Of a stretch of DNA of 58,989 nt, positions 8,666 to 17,768 are shown one piece after another. The notes under the pieces were generated by a model. The model was not told where the DNA came from. It saw only the letters and a list, made by a program, of their open reading frames with translations, and ran no database searches. The stretch comes from an uncultured Bacteroidia bacterium (lineage in GTDB: Bacteria; Bacteroidota; Bacteroidia; Bacteroidales; UBA932): NCBI GenBank assembly GCA_902788095.1, contig CADAIT010000014.1:1-58989 (forward strand), given 5' to 3'. The number at the start of each line of letters is the position of its first letter. The stretch's first letter is position 1. Position numbers and translations under genes: made by a program.

Positions 8666-9364
8666 ATGTTAGAAGCACTCAAAGAGAAAGTATGCAAGGC
8701 CAATCTGGACCTTGTAAAGCAAGGACTGGTGATATTCACCTGGGGCAACGTGAGCGCCATCGACCGCGAGAGCGGACTGGTGGTCATCAAGCCCAGCGGC
8801 GTGAGTTATGACAACATGAAACCCTCGGACATGGTCGTCGTGGACCTGGACGGGAAGGTGGTCGAAGGAGATTTGAACCCCTCCAGCGACACTCCTACCC
8901 ACGTGGAACTGTACAAAGCCTTCCCGAACATCGGGGGCGTCGTGCACACCCACTCCACCTACGCCACCGCGTTTGCACAGGCCGGCAAGGACATCCCCAA
9001 CATCGGCACCACCCATGCAGACTATTTCTACCAGGACATCCCCTGCACCCGCGACATGACGGAAGCGGAAGTGAAGGGTGCCTATGAGCTGGAAACGGGC
9101 AAGGTGATTGTGGACGAATTCCTGAACCGGCGCAAAATCAATCCGGACCATACGCCCGGCGTGCTGGTGAAAAACCATGGTCCTTTCTCCTGGGGAACCT
9201 CGGCCGACAACGCCGTGTATAACGCCAAGGTCATGGAACAGTGCGCCAAAATGGCTTTCATCGCCTTCTCAGTGAATCCCGCGCTCACCATGAACCCGCT
9301 CCTGATAGAAAAGCACTATCAGCGCAAACACGGCCCCAACGCATACTACGGTCAAAAGAAATAA
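8666..9364 (+). CDS. araD: L-ribulose-5-phosphate 4-epimerase
   Basis: 232 residues, the usual length for AraD. It is a class II aldolase-fold enzyme that converts L-ribulose 5-phosphate to D-xylulose 5-phosphate in the cytoplasm. Visible motifs are the phosphate-binding [10 protein letters not shown] and KPSGVSYD near the N-terminus, [11 protein letters not shown], the zinc ligands in VHTHSTYA (about residues 94-96), and KNHGPFSWG with the third histidine (about 170). It is second in the symporter-araD-araA-kinase operon. The start ATG follows the symporter stop by 4 bases. Confidence 0.95.
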   Translation: MLEALKEKVCKANLDLVKQGLVIFTWGNVSAIDRESGLVVIKPSGVSYDNMKPSDMVVVDLDGKVVEGDLNPSSDTPTHVELYKAFPNIGGVVHTHSTYATAFAQAGKDIPNIGTTHADYFYQDIPCTRDMTEAEVKGAYELETGKVIVDEFLNRRKINPDHTPGVLVKNHGPFSWGTSADNAVYNAKVMEQCAKMAFIAFSVNPALTMNPLLIEKHYQRKHGPNAYYGQKK

Positions 9365-9464
9365 ATTCTTTGACCAAAAACGATACACGTTACCCCCTCC
9401 CGAAACCCCTCCCCTCGGGGGAGGGACTTAACAGAAATAAACAAACACAAAACACAACACAATT
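9365..9464. repeat. Intercistronic hairpin of the CCCCTCCC/GGGGAGGG type
   Basis: The araD-araA spacer is 100 bases, long for this operon. It holds a perfect hairpin (9407-9414 with 9418-9425) inside a pyrimidine-rich block starting at 9392. Pyrimidine-rich repeats of this shape are dispersed in many Bacteroidetes genomes between genes of one operon. It has no T-run and could act as an mRNA processing or stability element. Confidence 0.55.
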
Positions 9465-11000
9465 ATGGCATTTGAAAACAACGAATTATGGTGGATCACC
9501 GGAGCACAGCTCCTTTATGGTGGCGACGCAGTAGTGAAAGTGGACGCTCATTCCAAGGAAATGGTGGCAGGCCTGAACGCCTCCGGCGTCATCCCCGTGA
9601 AGATTGTCTATAAAGGCACGGCCAACAGCAGCAAGGAAGTCGAAAGCCTGATGCGTGCCGCCAACGACGAAGCCAAGTGCGTGGGTGTCATTACCTGGAT
9701 GCACACCTTCTCTCCGGCCAAAATGTGGATCAAGGGCCTCCAGACCCTGCAGAAACCGCTGCTGCACTTCCATACGCAGTACAACGCGGAGATTCCCTGG
9801 AAAGAGATTGACATGGACTTCATGAACCTGAACCAGAGCGCCCACGGCGACATCGAGTTCGGCCACATCTGCGCCCGCATGCGCGTCCCTCGCAAGGTGG
9901 TGGTGGGCTACTGGAAGGATCCCGAGGCCCAGCGCCGCATCGCCGTCTTTGCCCGCGTGAGCGCCACCTTGGCAGACGCCCGCAATGTCCGCTGCCTGAT
10001 GTTCGGCATGAACATGAACAACGTTGCCGTGACGGACGGCGACCGCGTGGAATTCGAGCAGCGCCTGGGCTACCATGTGGACTACTGCCCCGTATCGTCC
10101 CTGATGGACTACTGGAAAAAGGTCACCCCGGAAGAGACCGAGGCCCTGGTGGAAGAGTACAAGAAGCTCTATACCATCAAAATTGACGAAACCGGTCCGG
10201 AAGTATATTGGGAGAAAGTGCGCAATGCCGCCCGTGCGGAAATCGCCCTCCGCCGCATCCTGGAGGACAAGGGCGCAACCGCCTTCACCACCAACTTCGA
10301 CGACCTGGGCGACGCCGACATCGACAATCCCAACTTCGTGGGCTTCGACCAAATCCCCGGCCTGGCCAGCCAGCGCCTGATGGCCGAGGGTTACGGTTTC
10401 GGCGCGGAAGGCGACTGGAAGACGGCCTGCCTGCAGCGCTCCCTGTGGGTGATGTCACAAGGCCTGGCCGGCGGCTGCTCCTTCCTGGAGGACTACACCC
10501 TCAACTTCGCCGGTGAAAAGAGTTCCTGCCTGCAGAGCCACATGCTGGAGGTTTGCCCCATGATTGCCAGCGACAAACCCAAGCTGGAGGTGCATTTCCT
10601 GGGCATCGGCATCCGCAAGCAGCCCACCGCCCGCCTGGTGTTCACCTCCAAGACCGGCGCCGGAACCAAGACCACCCTCGTGGACCTGGGCAACCGCTTC
10701 CGCGTCATCGTGCAGGATGTTGACTGCATCGAGCCCCAGCCCATGCCCAAACTGCCGGTTGCATCGGCCCTGTGGATTCCGCGTCCCAGCTTCGAGGTCG
10801 GCGCCTGCGCCTGGATTCTGGCCGGCGGCACCCACCACTCCGCCTTCAGCTATGACATTACGGCCGAATACTGGGAAGACTTCGCCGAGTTCACCGGCGT
10901 GGAATTCCTGCATATCGACAAGGATACCACCATCGAGAAGTTCAAGCACGAACTGAAGATGAACGAGGTGTACTATATGCTTAACAAGGCCCTCAAGTAG
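9465..11000 (+). CDS. araA: L-arabinose isomerase
   Basis: 511 residues, close to the family's usual 500. It interconverts L-arabinose and L-ribulose, with a manganese ion in the active site. The N-terminus (ELWWITGAQLLYGGDAV) and the segment WMHTFSPAKMWIKGL are typical AraA. Metal ligands sit in the AEGYGFGAEGDWKTA region (two Glu, about 306-333), in SHMLEVCP and in GGTHHSAFS near the C-terminus. It is the third gene of the arabinose operon and is followed one base later by the kinase. Confidence 0.96.
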   Translation: MAFENNELWWITGAQLLYGGDAVVKVDAHSKEMVAGLNASGVIPVKIVYKGTANSSKEVESLMRAANDEAKCVGVITWMHTFSPAKMWIKGLQTLQKPLLHFHTQYNAEIPWKEIDMDFMNLNQSAHGDIEFGHICARMRVPRKVVVGYWKDPEAQRRIAVFARVSATLADARNVRCLMFGMNMNNVAVTDGDRVEFEQRLGYHVDYCPVSSLMDYWKKVTPEETEALVEEYKKLYTIKIDETGPEVYWEKVRNAARAEIALRRILEDKGATAFTTNFDDLGDADIDNPNFVGFDQIPGLASQRLMAEGYGFGAEGDWKTACLQRSLWVMSQGLAGGCSFLEDYTLNFAGEKSSCLQSHMLEVCPMIASDKPKLEVHFLGIGIRKQPTARLVFTSKTGAGTKTTLVDLGNRFRVIVQDVDCIEPQPMPKLPVASALWIPRPSFEVGACAWILAGGTHHSAFSYDITAEYWEDFAEFTGVEFLHIDKDTTIEKFKHELKMNEVYYMLNKALK

Positions 11001-11001
11001 T

Positions 11002-12591
11002 ATGAACGCAAAACAGACCATCGATGCCGGGAAAGCCATCCTGGGTATCGAATTCGGCAGCACCCGCATCAAGGCTGTCCTGATTGACCAGGACCACAAT
11101 CCCATCGCCCAGGGCAGCCATGAGTGGGAAAACCAGTTCGAGGGCGGCTACTGGACTTACAGCCTGGACGCCATCTGGACCGGCCTGCAGAAGTGCTACA
11201 GCAACCTCCGCGAGGATGTCCGCGTACATTATAACACGGAAATCACCAACCTGGCCGCCATCGGCATCAGTGCCATGATGCACGGCTACATGGCCTTCAA
11301 CAGCGCAGACCAGCTCCTCACCCCCTTCCGGACCTGGCGCAACACCAATACCGGTGCCGCAGCCAAGCAGCTCAGCGCCCTGTTCAACTTCAACATGCCC
11401 CTCCGCTGGAGCCTGTCGCACCTGTATCAGTGCATCCTGGACGGAGAACCGCATGTGAAGGACGTGGTGTTCTTCACCACCCTGGCAGGCTACATCCACT
11501 GGAAACTCACCGGCCACAAGGTTCTGGGTGTCGGCGACGCCTCCGGCATGATGCCCATCGACGCCAAAACCAAAGATTTTGACGAGAAACGCATTGCGGC
11601 CTTCGACAAGTTGGTGGCACCCAAAGGCTATCCCTGGAAGTTGAAGAATATCCTGCCCAAAGTGCTGCTTGCCGGCGAAGAAGCCGGTGTGCTCACTGAG
11701 GACGGCGCCCGTTATCTTGACATCTCCGGCCACCTGAATCCGGGTGTGCCGTTCTGTCCGCCGGAAGGCGACGCGGGCACCGGCATGGCCGCAACCAACG
11801 CCGTCAAAGTACGCACGGGCAATGTATCCGCGGGCACCTCGTCCTTCTCCATGATTGTGCTGGAGAAAGACCTTCAGAAGCCGCACGAGATGATAGACAT
11901 TGTCACCACCCCGGACGGCGCTCCCGTTGCCATGGTGCACTGCAACAACTGCACGAGCGACCTCAACGCCTGGGTGAACCTGTTCAAGGAATACCAGCAG
12001 CTGCTGGGCATACCCGTGGACATGAACGAAGTCTTTGGCAAACTGTACAACAACGCCCTCAAAGGCGATGCGGACTGCGGTGGCCTGGTGGCCTACAACT
12101 ACTTCTCCGGCGAGCCTGTGACGGGCCTGTCGGAAGGACGCCCCCTGTTTGTGCGCAACGCCCAGGACAAGTTCAACCTGGCCAACTTCATGCGTGCCCA
12201 TCTGTACGCATCCGTAGGTGTGCTCAAGATTGGCAACGACGTCCTGTTCAAGGAAGAAAAGGTGAAAGTGGACCGCATCACCGGCCACGGCGGCCTGTTC
12301 AAGACTCCCGGCGTCGGACAGCGGGTGCTGGCGGCAGCCCTGGGCTCCCCCATTTCCGTGATGGAAACCGCCGGTGAAGGTGGCGCATGGGGTATCGCCC
12401 TCCTCGCCGCCTACGTAATCAAGGGGGCCGGCATGAGCCTCCCGGATTACCTGGAGAAGGTGGTCTTCCTGGGCAACACCGGTACGGAGATTGCCCCTAC
12501 CCCGGAAGACATCGCCGGATTCGACACCTGGATACAAAACTATACGGCCTGCATCCCCGTTGAGGAAGCCGCCGTAAAGCACAAAGCGTAA
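11002..12591 (+). CDS. FGGY carbohydrate kinase, probable L-ribulokinase
   Basis: 529 residues of the FGGY sugar kinase fold. The N-terminal phosphate-binding loop reads GIEFGSTRIKAVLID, a second nucleotide-binding segment reads VRTGNVSAGTSSFSM (about 275), and a late GHGGLFKTPG motif contacts ATP. It is not the classic AraB type but the version found in Bacteroides arabinose operons, where an FGGY kinase sometimes annotated as xylulokinase performs the ribulokinase step. The location directly after araA supports that use. Substrate is inferred from context only. Confidence 0.88.
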   Translation: MNAKQTIDAGKAILGIEFGSTRIKAVLIDQDHNPIAQGSHEWENQFEGGYWTYSLDAIWTGLQKCYSNLREDVRVHYNTEITNLAAIGISAMMHGYMAFNSADQLLTPFRTWRNTNTGAAAKQLSALFNFNMPLRWSLSHLYQCILDGEPHVKDVVFFTTLAGYIHWKLTGHKVLGVGDASGMMPIDAKTKDFDEKRIAAFDKLVAPKGYPWKLKNILPKVLLAGEEAGVLTEDGARYLDISGHLNPGVPFCPPEGDAGTGMAATNAVKVRTGNVSAGTSSFSMIVLEKDLQKPHEMIDIVTTPDGAPVAMVHCNNCTSDLNAWVNLFKEYQQLLGIPVDMNEVFGKLYNNALKGDADCGGLVAYNYFSGEPVTGLSEGRPLFVRNAQDKFNLANFMRAHLYASVGVLKIGNDVLFKEEKVKVDRITGHGGLFKTPGVGQRVLAAALGSPISVMETAGEGGAWGIALLAAYVIKGAGMSLPDYLEKVVFLGNTGTEIAPTPEDIAGFDTWIQNYTACIPVEEAAVKHKA

Positions 12592-12593
12592 AA

Positions 12594-12625
12594 AAAGTCC
12601 CGGGGCAAGCGCCTCGGGACTTTTT
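12594..12625. terminator. Bidirectional intrinsic terminator
   Basis: The hairpin AAAGTCCCGGGGC (12594-12606) / GCCTCGGGACTTTTT (ending about 12625) has A-runs and T-runs on both flanks. It sits between the converging ends of the arabinose operon and the arabinan PUL operon and can stop both. Confidence 0.85.
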
Positions 12626-12627
12626 CT

Positions 12628-14163
12628 TTATTTCACCTCCAAGGTTACCACCGAAGCGGCGGGGAGCGTAAGCGTTATGCTCGTACCCGAAACCTTGGCA
12701 TCGCGGAAAGCGGCGGTTTTCACCTGCGCCTCCTTGCCGAAGTCGTTGTAGGCATTGATGGACGGGGCCTGGATAATCTCACCGGACACGCTGTGCGGCT
12801 TGAGTTCCTCGAACTTCAATTCCACCTTCTGCGCACGGTCCAAATACGGATTGGCCATGGAGACATGCAGCACGTCCTTTTTGTCACGCGACACGGAAAC
12901 GCTGAAACTTTCCATCGTCGCGCCGCTGGTGGACGTGATGGAAGCGGCCCGGCAGCTCACCGGCACGTACGTGGCGTTCTGATGCACCTTGAACATCTTG
13001 AACACATAGTACGTAGGCGTAAGCACCATCCGCGGGCCGTCCGTGAGAATCATGGACTGCAGCACATTCACCACCTGGGCGATGTTGCACATCTTCAGGC
13101 GGCCGGTAAACTTGTGGAAGATGTTCAGGTTGATGGCGGCCACCATGGCGTCACGCATGGTATTCTGCTGATACAGATGTCCTTCGTTGAAGCCGGGCTC
13201 CACCTCGAACCAGGTGCCCCACTCGTCCAGAATCAGGGCCACCTTGCGGTCAGGGTCGTACGCGTCCATGATGGCGATGTGGTTTTTCAGGATTTCCTCC
13301 ACGCCGGCGGTACGGGTAAGGGTATTGTAGTAGTCCTCGCTCGTGAACTCGGTGGCGCTGCCCTTGTCGCAGTTCCAGCCGGGCACCGTGTAATAGTGCA
13401 GGGACAGGCCGTTAAGCCGTCCGCCCGCCTTCTTCATCACGGTTTTGGTCCACTCGTAGTCGTCCTCCGAGGCGCCGCAGGCAATCTTGAACAGCTTGTT
13501 GTCCGCATAATTGCGGGCATACAGGGCATAGCGCTTGTACACATCGGCATAATAGTCGGCCGTCATGTCGCCGCCGCAGCCCCAGCTCTCGTTGCCCACG
13601 CCGAGGTATTTGACCTTCCAGGGCTCCTTGCGGCCGTTTTTGGCGCGCAGCTCTGCCATGGTACCTTCCTCGGCGGTCATGTACTCCACCCACTTGGCCA
13701 GCTCTTCCACGGTGCCGGAACCCACGTTGCCGCTGATGTACGGCTCCGTACCCAGCATTTCGCACAGGTTCAGGAACTCGTGCGTGCCGAAGGAGTTGTC
13801 CTCGATGGTGCTGCCCCAGTTGTTGTTCACCAGTTTGGGCCGGTTTTCCTGCGGGCCGACACCGTCCATCCAGTGATACTCGTCGGCAAAACAGCCGCCC
13901 GGCCAGCGGAGAACGGGAATTTTAAGGTCTTTCAGGGCTTTGAGCACATCGGTGCGATATCCGTCCTTGTTGGGGATATTGGAATCTTTTCCTACCCAGA
14001 TGCCTTCATAGATGCACCGGCCCAGATGCTCCGAAAACTGGCCGTAAATCTCGGCCGGAATACGGGGCTGGTCCGTGGCGGTTTCATATACCTTGACCTT
14101 GACCTGGGCGGTGGCGCCCAGGGTCAAAGCCAAAGCAAAAATCAGTGTTAAAGCTCGTTTCAT
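12628..14163 (-). CDS. GH51 alpha-N-arabinofuranosidase (secreted)
   Basis: 511 residues with a cleavable signal peptide (ending ATAQ). The family removes terminal alpha-L-arabinofuranosyl units by a retaining mechanism. The catalytic acid/base Glu is in [11 protein letters not shown] (about residue 193) and the nucleophile Glu is in LILDEWGTW (about 314). [13 protein letters not shown] is the substrate-binding motif. It is the last gene of the minus-strand PUL operon and stops against the bidirectional terminator. Lacking a lipobox, it is probably periplasmic and acts on imported oligosaccharides. Confidence 0.93.
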   Translation of the reverse strand: MKRALTLIFALALTLGATAQVKVKVYETATDQPRIPAEIYGQFSEHLGRCIYEGIWVGKDSNIPNKDGYRTDVLKALKDLKIPVLRWPGGCFADEYHWMDGVGPQENRPKLVNNNWGSTIEDNSFGTHEFLNLCEMLGTEPYISGNVGSGTVEELAKWVEYMTAEEGTMAELRAKNGRKEPWKVKYLGVGNESWGCGGDMTADYYADVYKRYALYARNYADNKLFKIACGASEDDYEWTKTVMKKAGGRLNGLSLHYYTVPGWNCDKGSATEFTSEDYYNTLTRTAGVEEILKNHIAIMDAYDPDRKVALILDEWGTWFEVEPGFNEGHLYQQNTMRDAMVAAINLNIFHKFTGRLKMCNIAQVVNVLQSMILTDGPRMVLTPTYYVFKMFKVHQNATYVPVSCRAASITSTSGATMESFSVSVSRDKKDVLHVSMANPYLDRAQKVELKFEELKPHSVSGEIIQAPSINAYNDFGKEAQVKTAAFRDAKVSGTSITLTLPAASVVTLEVK

Positions 14164-14171
14164 GGGTGCGC

Positions 14172-15923
14172 CTACTTGATTTTCTTGCCCCAGACGGTTG
14201 CTTTCAAATTCTTGTGGGTGCCGGCAAAAACCACCGTCTCCTGACGGTCCATCACGGTTTGCACGGTACCGTCTTCTGCCGTAACCTCCTTGGTGCGCTC
14301 CCAGTCGGCCTCGTGAGCCACTACGGACACGACGGACAGGCCATCGTGCGTAACGGTAAGGAACTGCTTGGACTCGTCAAAGCTCCAGGTTCCGGCGGCT
14401 TCCCCACCCTTGGTGACAGTGCCGTCGGCGGCAAAGACAAATTCCTCGGACTCATCCTGCACGCTCAGCTTGTACTCGAGGTTGATAATCTCGTAGGTGC
14501 CGGGAATCTCGGAAGCCGTCACCGCCTTCTTTTCCAGGCCGGCATAGCGCTCCGGCAGGACAAGCGGCCACAGGTCGTCCAGGTTGTCGGCCGATGAAGG
14601 GGCCCACACGATCCGGCGGACATGGCCCATCATGAGGGCGTTGGAGCTGGCGTTTCCGTTCACGCCGGCCGGCAGGCGGCCCTGGGAGGCGTAGAACCAG
14701 TCGCCAGTCTCCTCCTGCTGGAAAATGCAGCAGTGGGCAATACCTACCCAACCGTCGCTGCCCGCAAACTTGTACGGGTGGGTGACGATGGGATAGCTGT
14801 CGCCGCCGTCCTGCGTATTGTTCCGGCCGGTGATGTCATAGTAGGGGCCTTCGATGCTGCTGGCACGGAGAACGCGGGTGTTGTAAGGAACATCCAGTCC
14901 GTCGTATGCCATAAACAGGTAATAGTAGTTGCCGTTCTTTACGATTTCGGGAGCCTCGGAACCCTGCCAGCGATACGTCTTGTGGCGGGTGGCGATGCGC
15001 TTTCCGTAACGGGTGGAAAGTTCATCGGCCGAGTCGGACCAAGGGTCGCCAAGTCCTACGTAATTACCCTGGGCGTCGTAGGCGTTGAGAGGCTTGCCGG
15101 TCTGGGGATTCAGTTCCAGGAGGGCAAAACCACTGTGCCAGGAGCCATAAATGAGCCAGTGACGGCCATTGTCCACAATATAGGCGGGGTCGATGGCATT
15201 GTAATAGAAATAGGCCTGGCCATAGCCGTCATTGATGGTGTTGTAGTCAAAGCCCCTGTCGGAGGAAGAGCACACGACAAAACCCTTGTCTTCCCAGGAA
15301 TCGGGGTCTTCGGGCGTGCTGGTTTCGCACATGCCGATGAAAGCCCGCTCCGTCCAGGAACCGTCCATGGCGGGTTCCGCCACGCCGGTCTTGATGCGGT
15401 TCAGAACAACAATACTGTAGTACATACGCACTTTGCCGTCAACCACGCGGATGACCGGAGCCCAGTACCCGTACACGGGGTTGTCGATGGGTTCCAGGTC
15501 CATGCGGCCACGGATGCTGTTCAGGGAGTCTTTCACCCAGGTGGGCGCGTCGTTGAACGGGCCATATACATGGGTCCAGTTCACCAGGTCCTTGGAACGT
15601 TTGCCCTGGAAGTGACGGCCGATGGAGGCCTTCTCGTGCTCGTTGCCATAGGAGGCATCGGTGCCGAACATGTAGTAGTAACCGTTGTAGTAGGCAACGG
15701 AAGGGTCGTGCATGTTGGCCAGGTTCCAATTCATGTGGTTACTCCAACTGCTGATGTCCACGTAATCATCGGCATAAGTGGGAATACCGTTTTCACTGGT
15801 TTTTCCTTTGTAGTCCTCCTGGGTCGGGATTCCGATTCCCGTTTCCTTGGAACACGCAGCGAACAACAAGGCGCTGCCAAGGAACAATACAAAGTATTTT
15901 TCGAGTTTCATATTCATTCGCAA
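14172..15923 (-). CDS. GH43 endo-arabinanase-like lipoprotein with C-terminal lipocalin-like domain
   Basis: 583 residues; the lipobox FAAC at about residue 23 predicts a surface lipoprotein. The catalytic triad of GH43 is visible: an Asp in [11 protein letters not shown], an Asp in [11 protein letters not shown] and a Glu in [11 protein letters not shown]. After the propeller a C-terminal beta domain (about 480-583: [35 protein letters not shown]) resembles the extra domain of endo-1,5-alpha-L-arabinanases of the GH43_4 type. It lies directly downstream of susD in the operon. An endo-acting surface enzyme is the usual partner of SusCD, so it probably makes the oligosaccharides that are imported. 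Confidence 0.88.
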   Translation of the reverse strand: MRMNMKLEKYFVLFLGSALLFAACSKETGIGIPTQEDYKGKTSENGIPTYADDYVDISSWSNHMNWNLANMHDPSVAYYNGYYYMFGTDASYGNEHEKASIGRHFQGKRSKDLVNWTHVYGPFNDAPTWVKDSLNSIRGRMDLEPIDNPVYGYWAPVIRVVDGKVRMYYSIVVLNRIKTGVAEPAMDGSWTERAFIGMCETSTPEDPDSWEDKGFVVCSSSDRGFDYNTINDGYGQAYFYYNAIDPAYIVDNGRHWLIYGSWHSGFALLELNPQTGKPLNAYDAQGNYVGLGDPWSDSADELSTRYGKRIATRHKTYRWQGSEAPEIVKNGNYYYLFMAYDGLDVPYNTRVLRASSIEGPYYDITGRNNTQDGGDSYPIVTHPYKFAGSDGWVGIAHCCIFQQEETGDWFYASQGRLPAGVNGNASSNALMMGHVRRIVWAPSSADNLDDLWPLVLPERYAGLEKKAVTASEIPGTYEIINLEYKLSVQDESEEFVFAADGTVTKGGEAAGTWSFDESKQFLTVTHDGLSVVSVVAHEADWERTKEVTAEDGTVQTVMDRQETVVFAGTHKNLKATVWGKKIK

Positions 15924-15926
15924 TTA

Positions 15927-17747
15927 TTAGTTCAAGGAGACAACAGGATGGATTGACCAGGAAGGCGTGTTCGGCGTACTCTTGTTCGCCGAATTGCCTA
16001 CCAGCTTGGGATTGGCGCTCAGCGTACCCAGGAAAATCGGGAAATACTCATGTCCCTGGAGGAAGTAGGAGGTGTACGTGTCATCCGTGCAAGCCGTTTC
16101 GGTGCCGGCATTTTTTGCATCCAGCAAAGCGGTGGTAACAGGCTTGGGATTGGTTTCGTCAAAGCGCTCATAAAGATAACGGCTGTGCTCGCCCAGCTGC
16201 TGCATACGGTCCACGCTATAGAAGAATCCCCAACGGATGAGGTCCACGCCACGTCCGTTTTCACAGCCGAACTCCTTGGGGCGCTCCACGTTGGCAATCT
16301 GTTCGAAGAGTTTATCGGCGTTGCCGGAGAAAGTGGACAGGCTCAGCGGAGCAAGCGCAACGCGCCCGCGGACCTTGTTAATCCAGTCGATAGCCTGCTG
16401 GGTCGGGCCGGAAATCTCGTTCTCGCATTCGGCGGCACGCAGAAGGACATCGGAATAACGCATCAGGCGCAAGTTGATGCCGCAATGCAGGCCGAAAACG
16501 ATGGTCTCGCAAACATCGAGACGGGCATAGGTGTTTTTCGCGACAGGAATTCCGCCATGATCCTGGTGGACGCGAAGGACATACTTGTTGCCGTCATTGA
16601 TTTCCTCCCTGTAAACTACATTTTTGCGGGGATCGCCGGAAGGATAGGCAGCGGTGACGGTGCCCGTATAAGCATCGTATTCCGGCTCGTACGTCATGGC
16701 GGTCCAGTACAGACGGGGATCCAGACGGCCGTCCGTGCATTTCTCTGCCTTGTACAGGTTGTACAGCCAGTTGCTCATGGCCACATCGGCCCAACCGCCG
16801 TATCTGGACGGGCACAGGTTAGACTCTACGGCATGACCTTGCGTTGCATTGGAAGAAATATTTACCGGAGTCCATTCCTCATCTATACCGCCCGTGCCGA
16901 AATCCATAAACTGCACCTCGAACAGGCTTTCCGGATTGTTCTCGTCGGTTCCTTCACGGAAATTGGCGCCGTAGTCGGCAACCAAATCGTAGTGGCCATA
17001 CTTCTCGTTGCCGCCATCGTCCTTATTCAGGATGTCCTTCAGAACAGCGAGCGCATCTTCGTATTTGTGGCGGAACATCAGCGTACGGGCATAGTAACCG
17101 GCGGCAGCACCACAAGTGGCACGTCCCTTGGCCCATTCTCCGCCCACGTCGCGCTTGGGCAGCAGGGTCATGGCCTCCGTAAGGTCGGCCTCCACCAAAT
17201 CCAGAATTTCATCCTGGGAAGCATTTTGGGCATAAATGGTTTCAAGCGTTCCGTACTGGGAATAATCGTCAAACTTGGGCACCGTCTGATAATACGTTGC
17301 CAGCTGATAATATGCCAATGCGCGAAGGAACAGCGCCTCGCCACGCAAACGTTTGTAGCTCTCCTTGACTCCCTCTGACGTGGGAATTTTGGACAGCACG
17401 AAATTACAACGGTTTACGACGTGATAGCTGTCACGCCATACCCACTGATCGGTAAGGTCCACACTGCCTGCAGAATTCAGCTGGTCTGCAGGGGAATACC
17501 AACGGTTTCCCAACGTGTAGGTTTCATCTCCGCGAAGGACATCGTTCATATAACCCACACGGGCAAAAGTCCCTTCCAAACGGATACGGTTGTAACAGGC
17601 GATAACAGCCTCCTGCAAATCGGACTCCGTATTTCCGAAATCGTATGTGGTCTGCTGGTTGGTATTTTTAACCGCCAGCTCCTTATCGCAGGAAACCGTT
17701 GCAGCCAATACCGACAGCGCCATTAAAAAGACAGATATCTTTTTCAT
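15927..17747 (-). CDS. SusD/RagB-family outer-membrane glycan-binding lipoprotein
   Basis: 606 residues from the ATG at 17747 (MKKISVFLM). The signal peptide ends in ATVSC with the lipid-anchor Cys. The SusD pattern is clear: an N-terminal TPR-rich half (ALFLRALAYYQLATYYQTVP, RATCGAAAGYYARTLMF) and a late segment LRYSDVLLRAAECENE...AIDWINKVRGR. The protein forms the lid of the SusC channel and binds arabino-oligosaccharides. It follows susC by 15-20 bases, the normal SusC-SusD order. Confidence 0.95.
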   Translation of the reverse strand: MKKISVFLMALSVLAATVSCDKELAVKNTNQQTTYDFGNTESDLQEAVIACYNRIRLEGTFARVGYMNDVLRGDETYTLGNRWYSPADQLNSAGSVDLTDQWVWRDSYHVVNRCNFVLSKIPTSEGVKESYKRLRGEALFLRALAYYQLATYYQTVPKFDDYSQYGTLETIYAQNASQDEILDLVEADLTEAMTLLPKRDVGGEWAKGRATCGAAAGYYARTLMFRHKYEDALAVLKDILNKDDGGNEKYGHYDLVADYGANFREGTDENNPESLFEVQFMDFGTGGIDEEWTPVNISSNATQGHAVESNLCPSRYGGWADVAMSNWLYNLYKAEKCTDGRLDPRLYWTAMTYEPEYDAYTGTVTAAYPSGDPRKNVVYREEINDGNKYVLRVHQDHGGIPVAKNTYARLDVCETIVFGLHCGINLRLMRYSDVLLRAAECENEISGPTQQAIDWINKVRGRVALAPLSLSTFSGNADKLFEQIANVERPKEFGCENGRGVDLIRWGFFYSVDRMQQLGEHSRYLYERFDETNPKPVTTALLDAKNAGTETACTDDTYTSYFLQGHEYFPIFLGTLSANPKLVGNSANKSTPNTPSWSIHPVVSLN

Positions 17748-17768
17748 ATGCATATACTTGATAAATAA

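Noticed and set aside
6679-8790. Long antisense frame (about 700 codons) opposite the symporter gene
   Set aside because: Low-complexity His/Gly/Asp-rich translation, no domain, and the opposite strand encodes a clear SSS transporter. It results from biased codon use at high GC.
10993-12582. Long antisense frame opposite the FGGY kinase
   Set aside because: Same effect: Gly/Val/His-rich, no motif, and it mirrors a well-supported gene.
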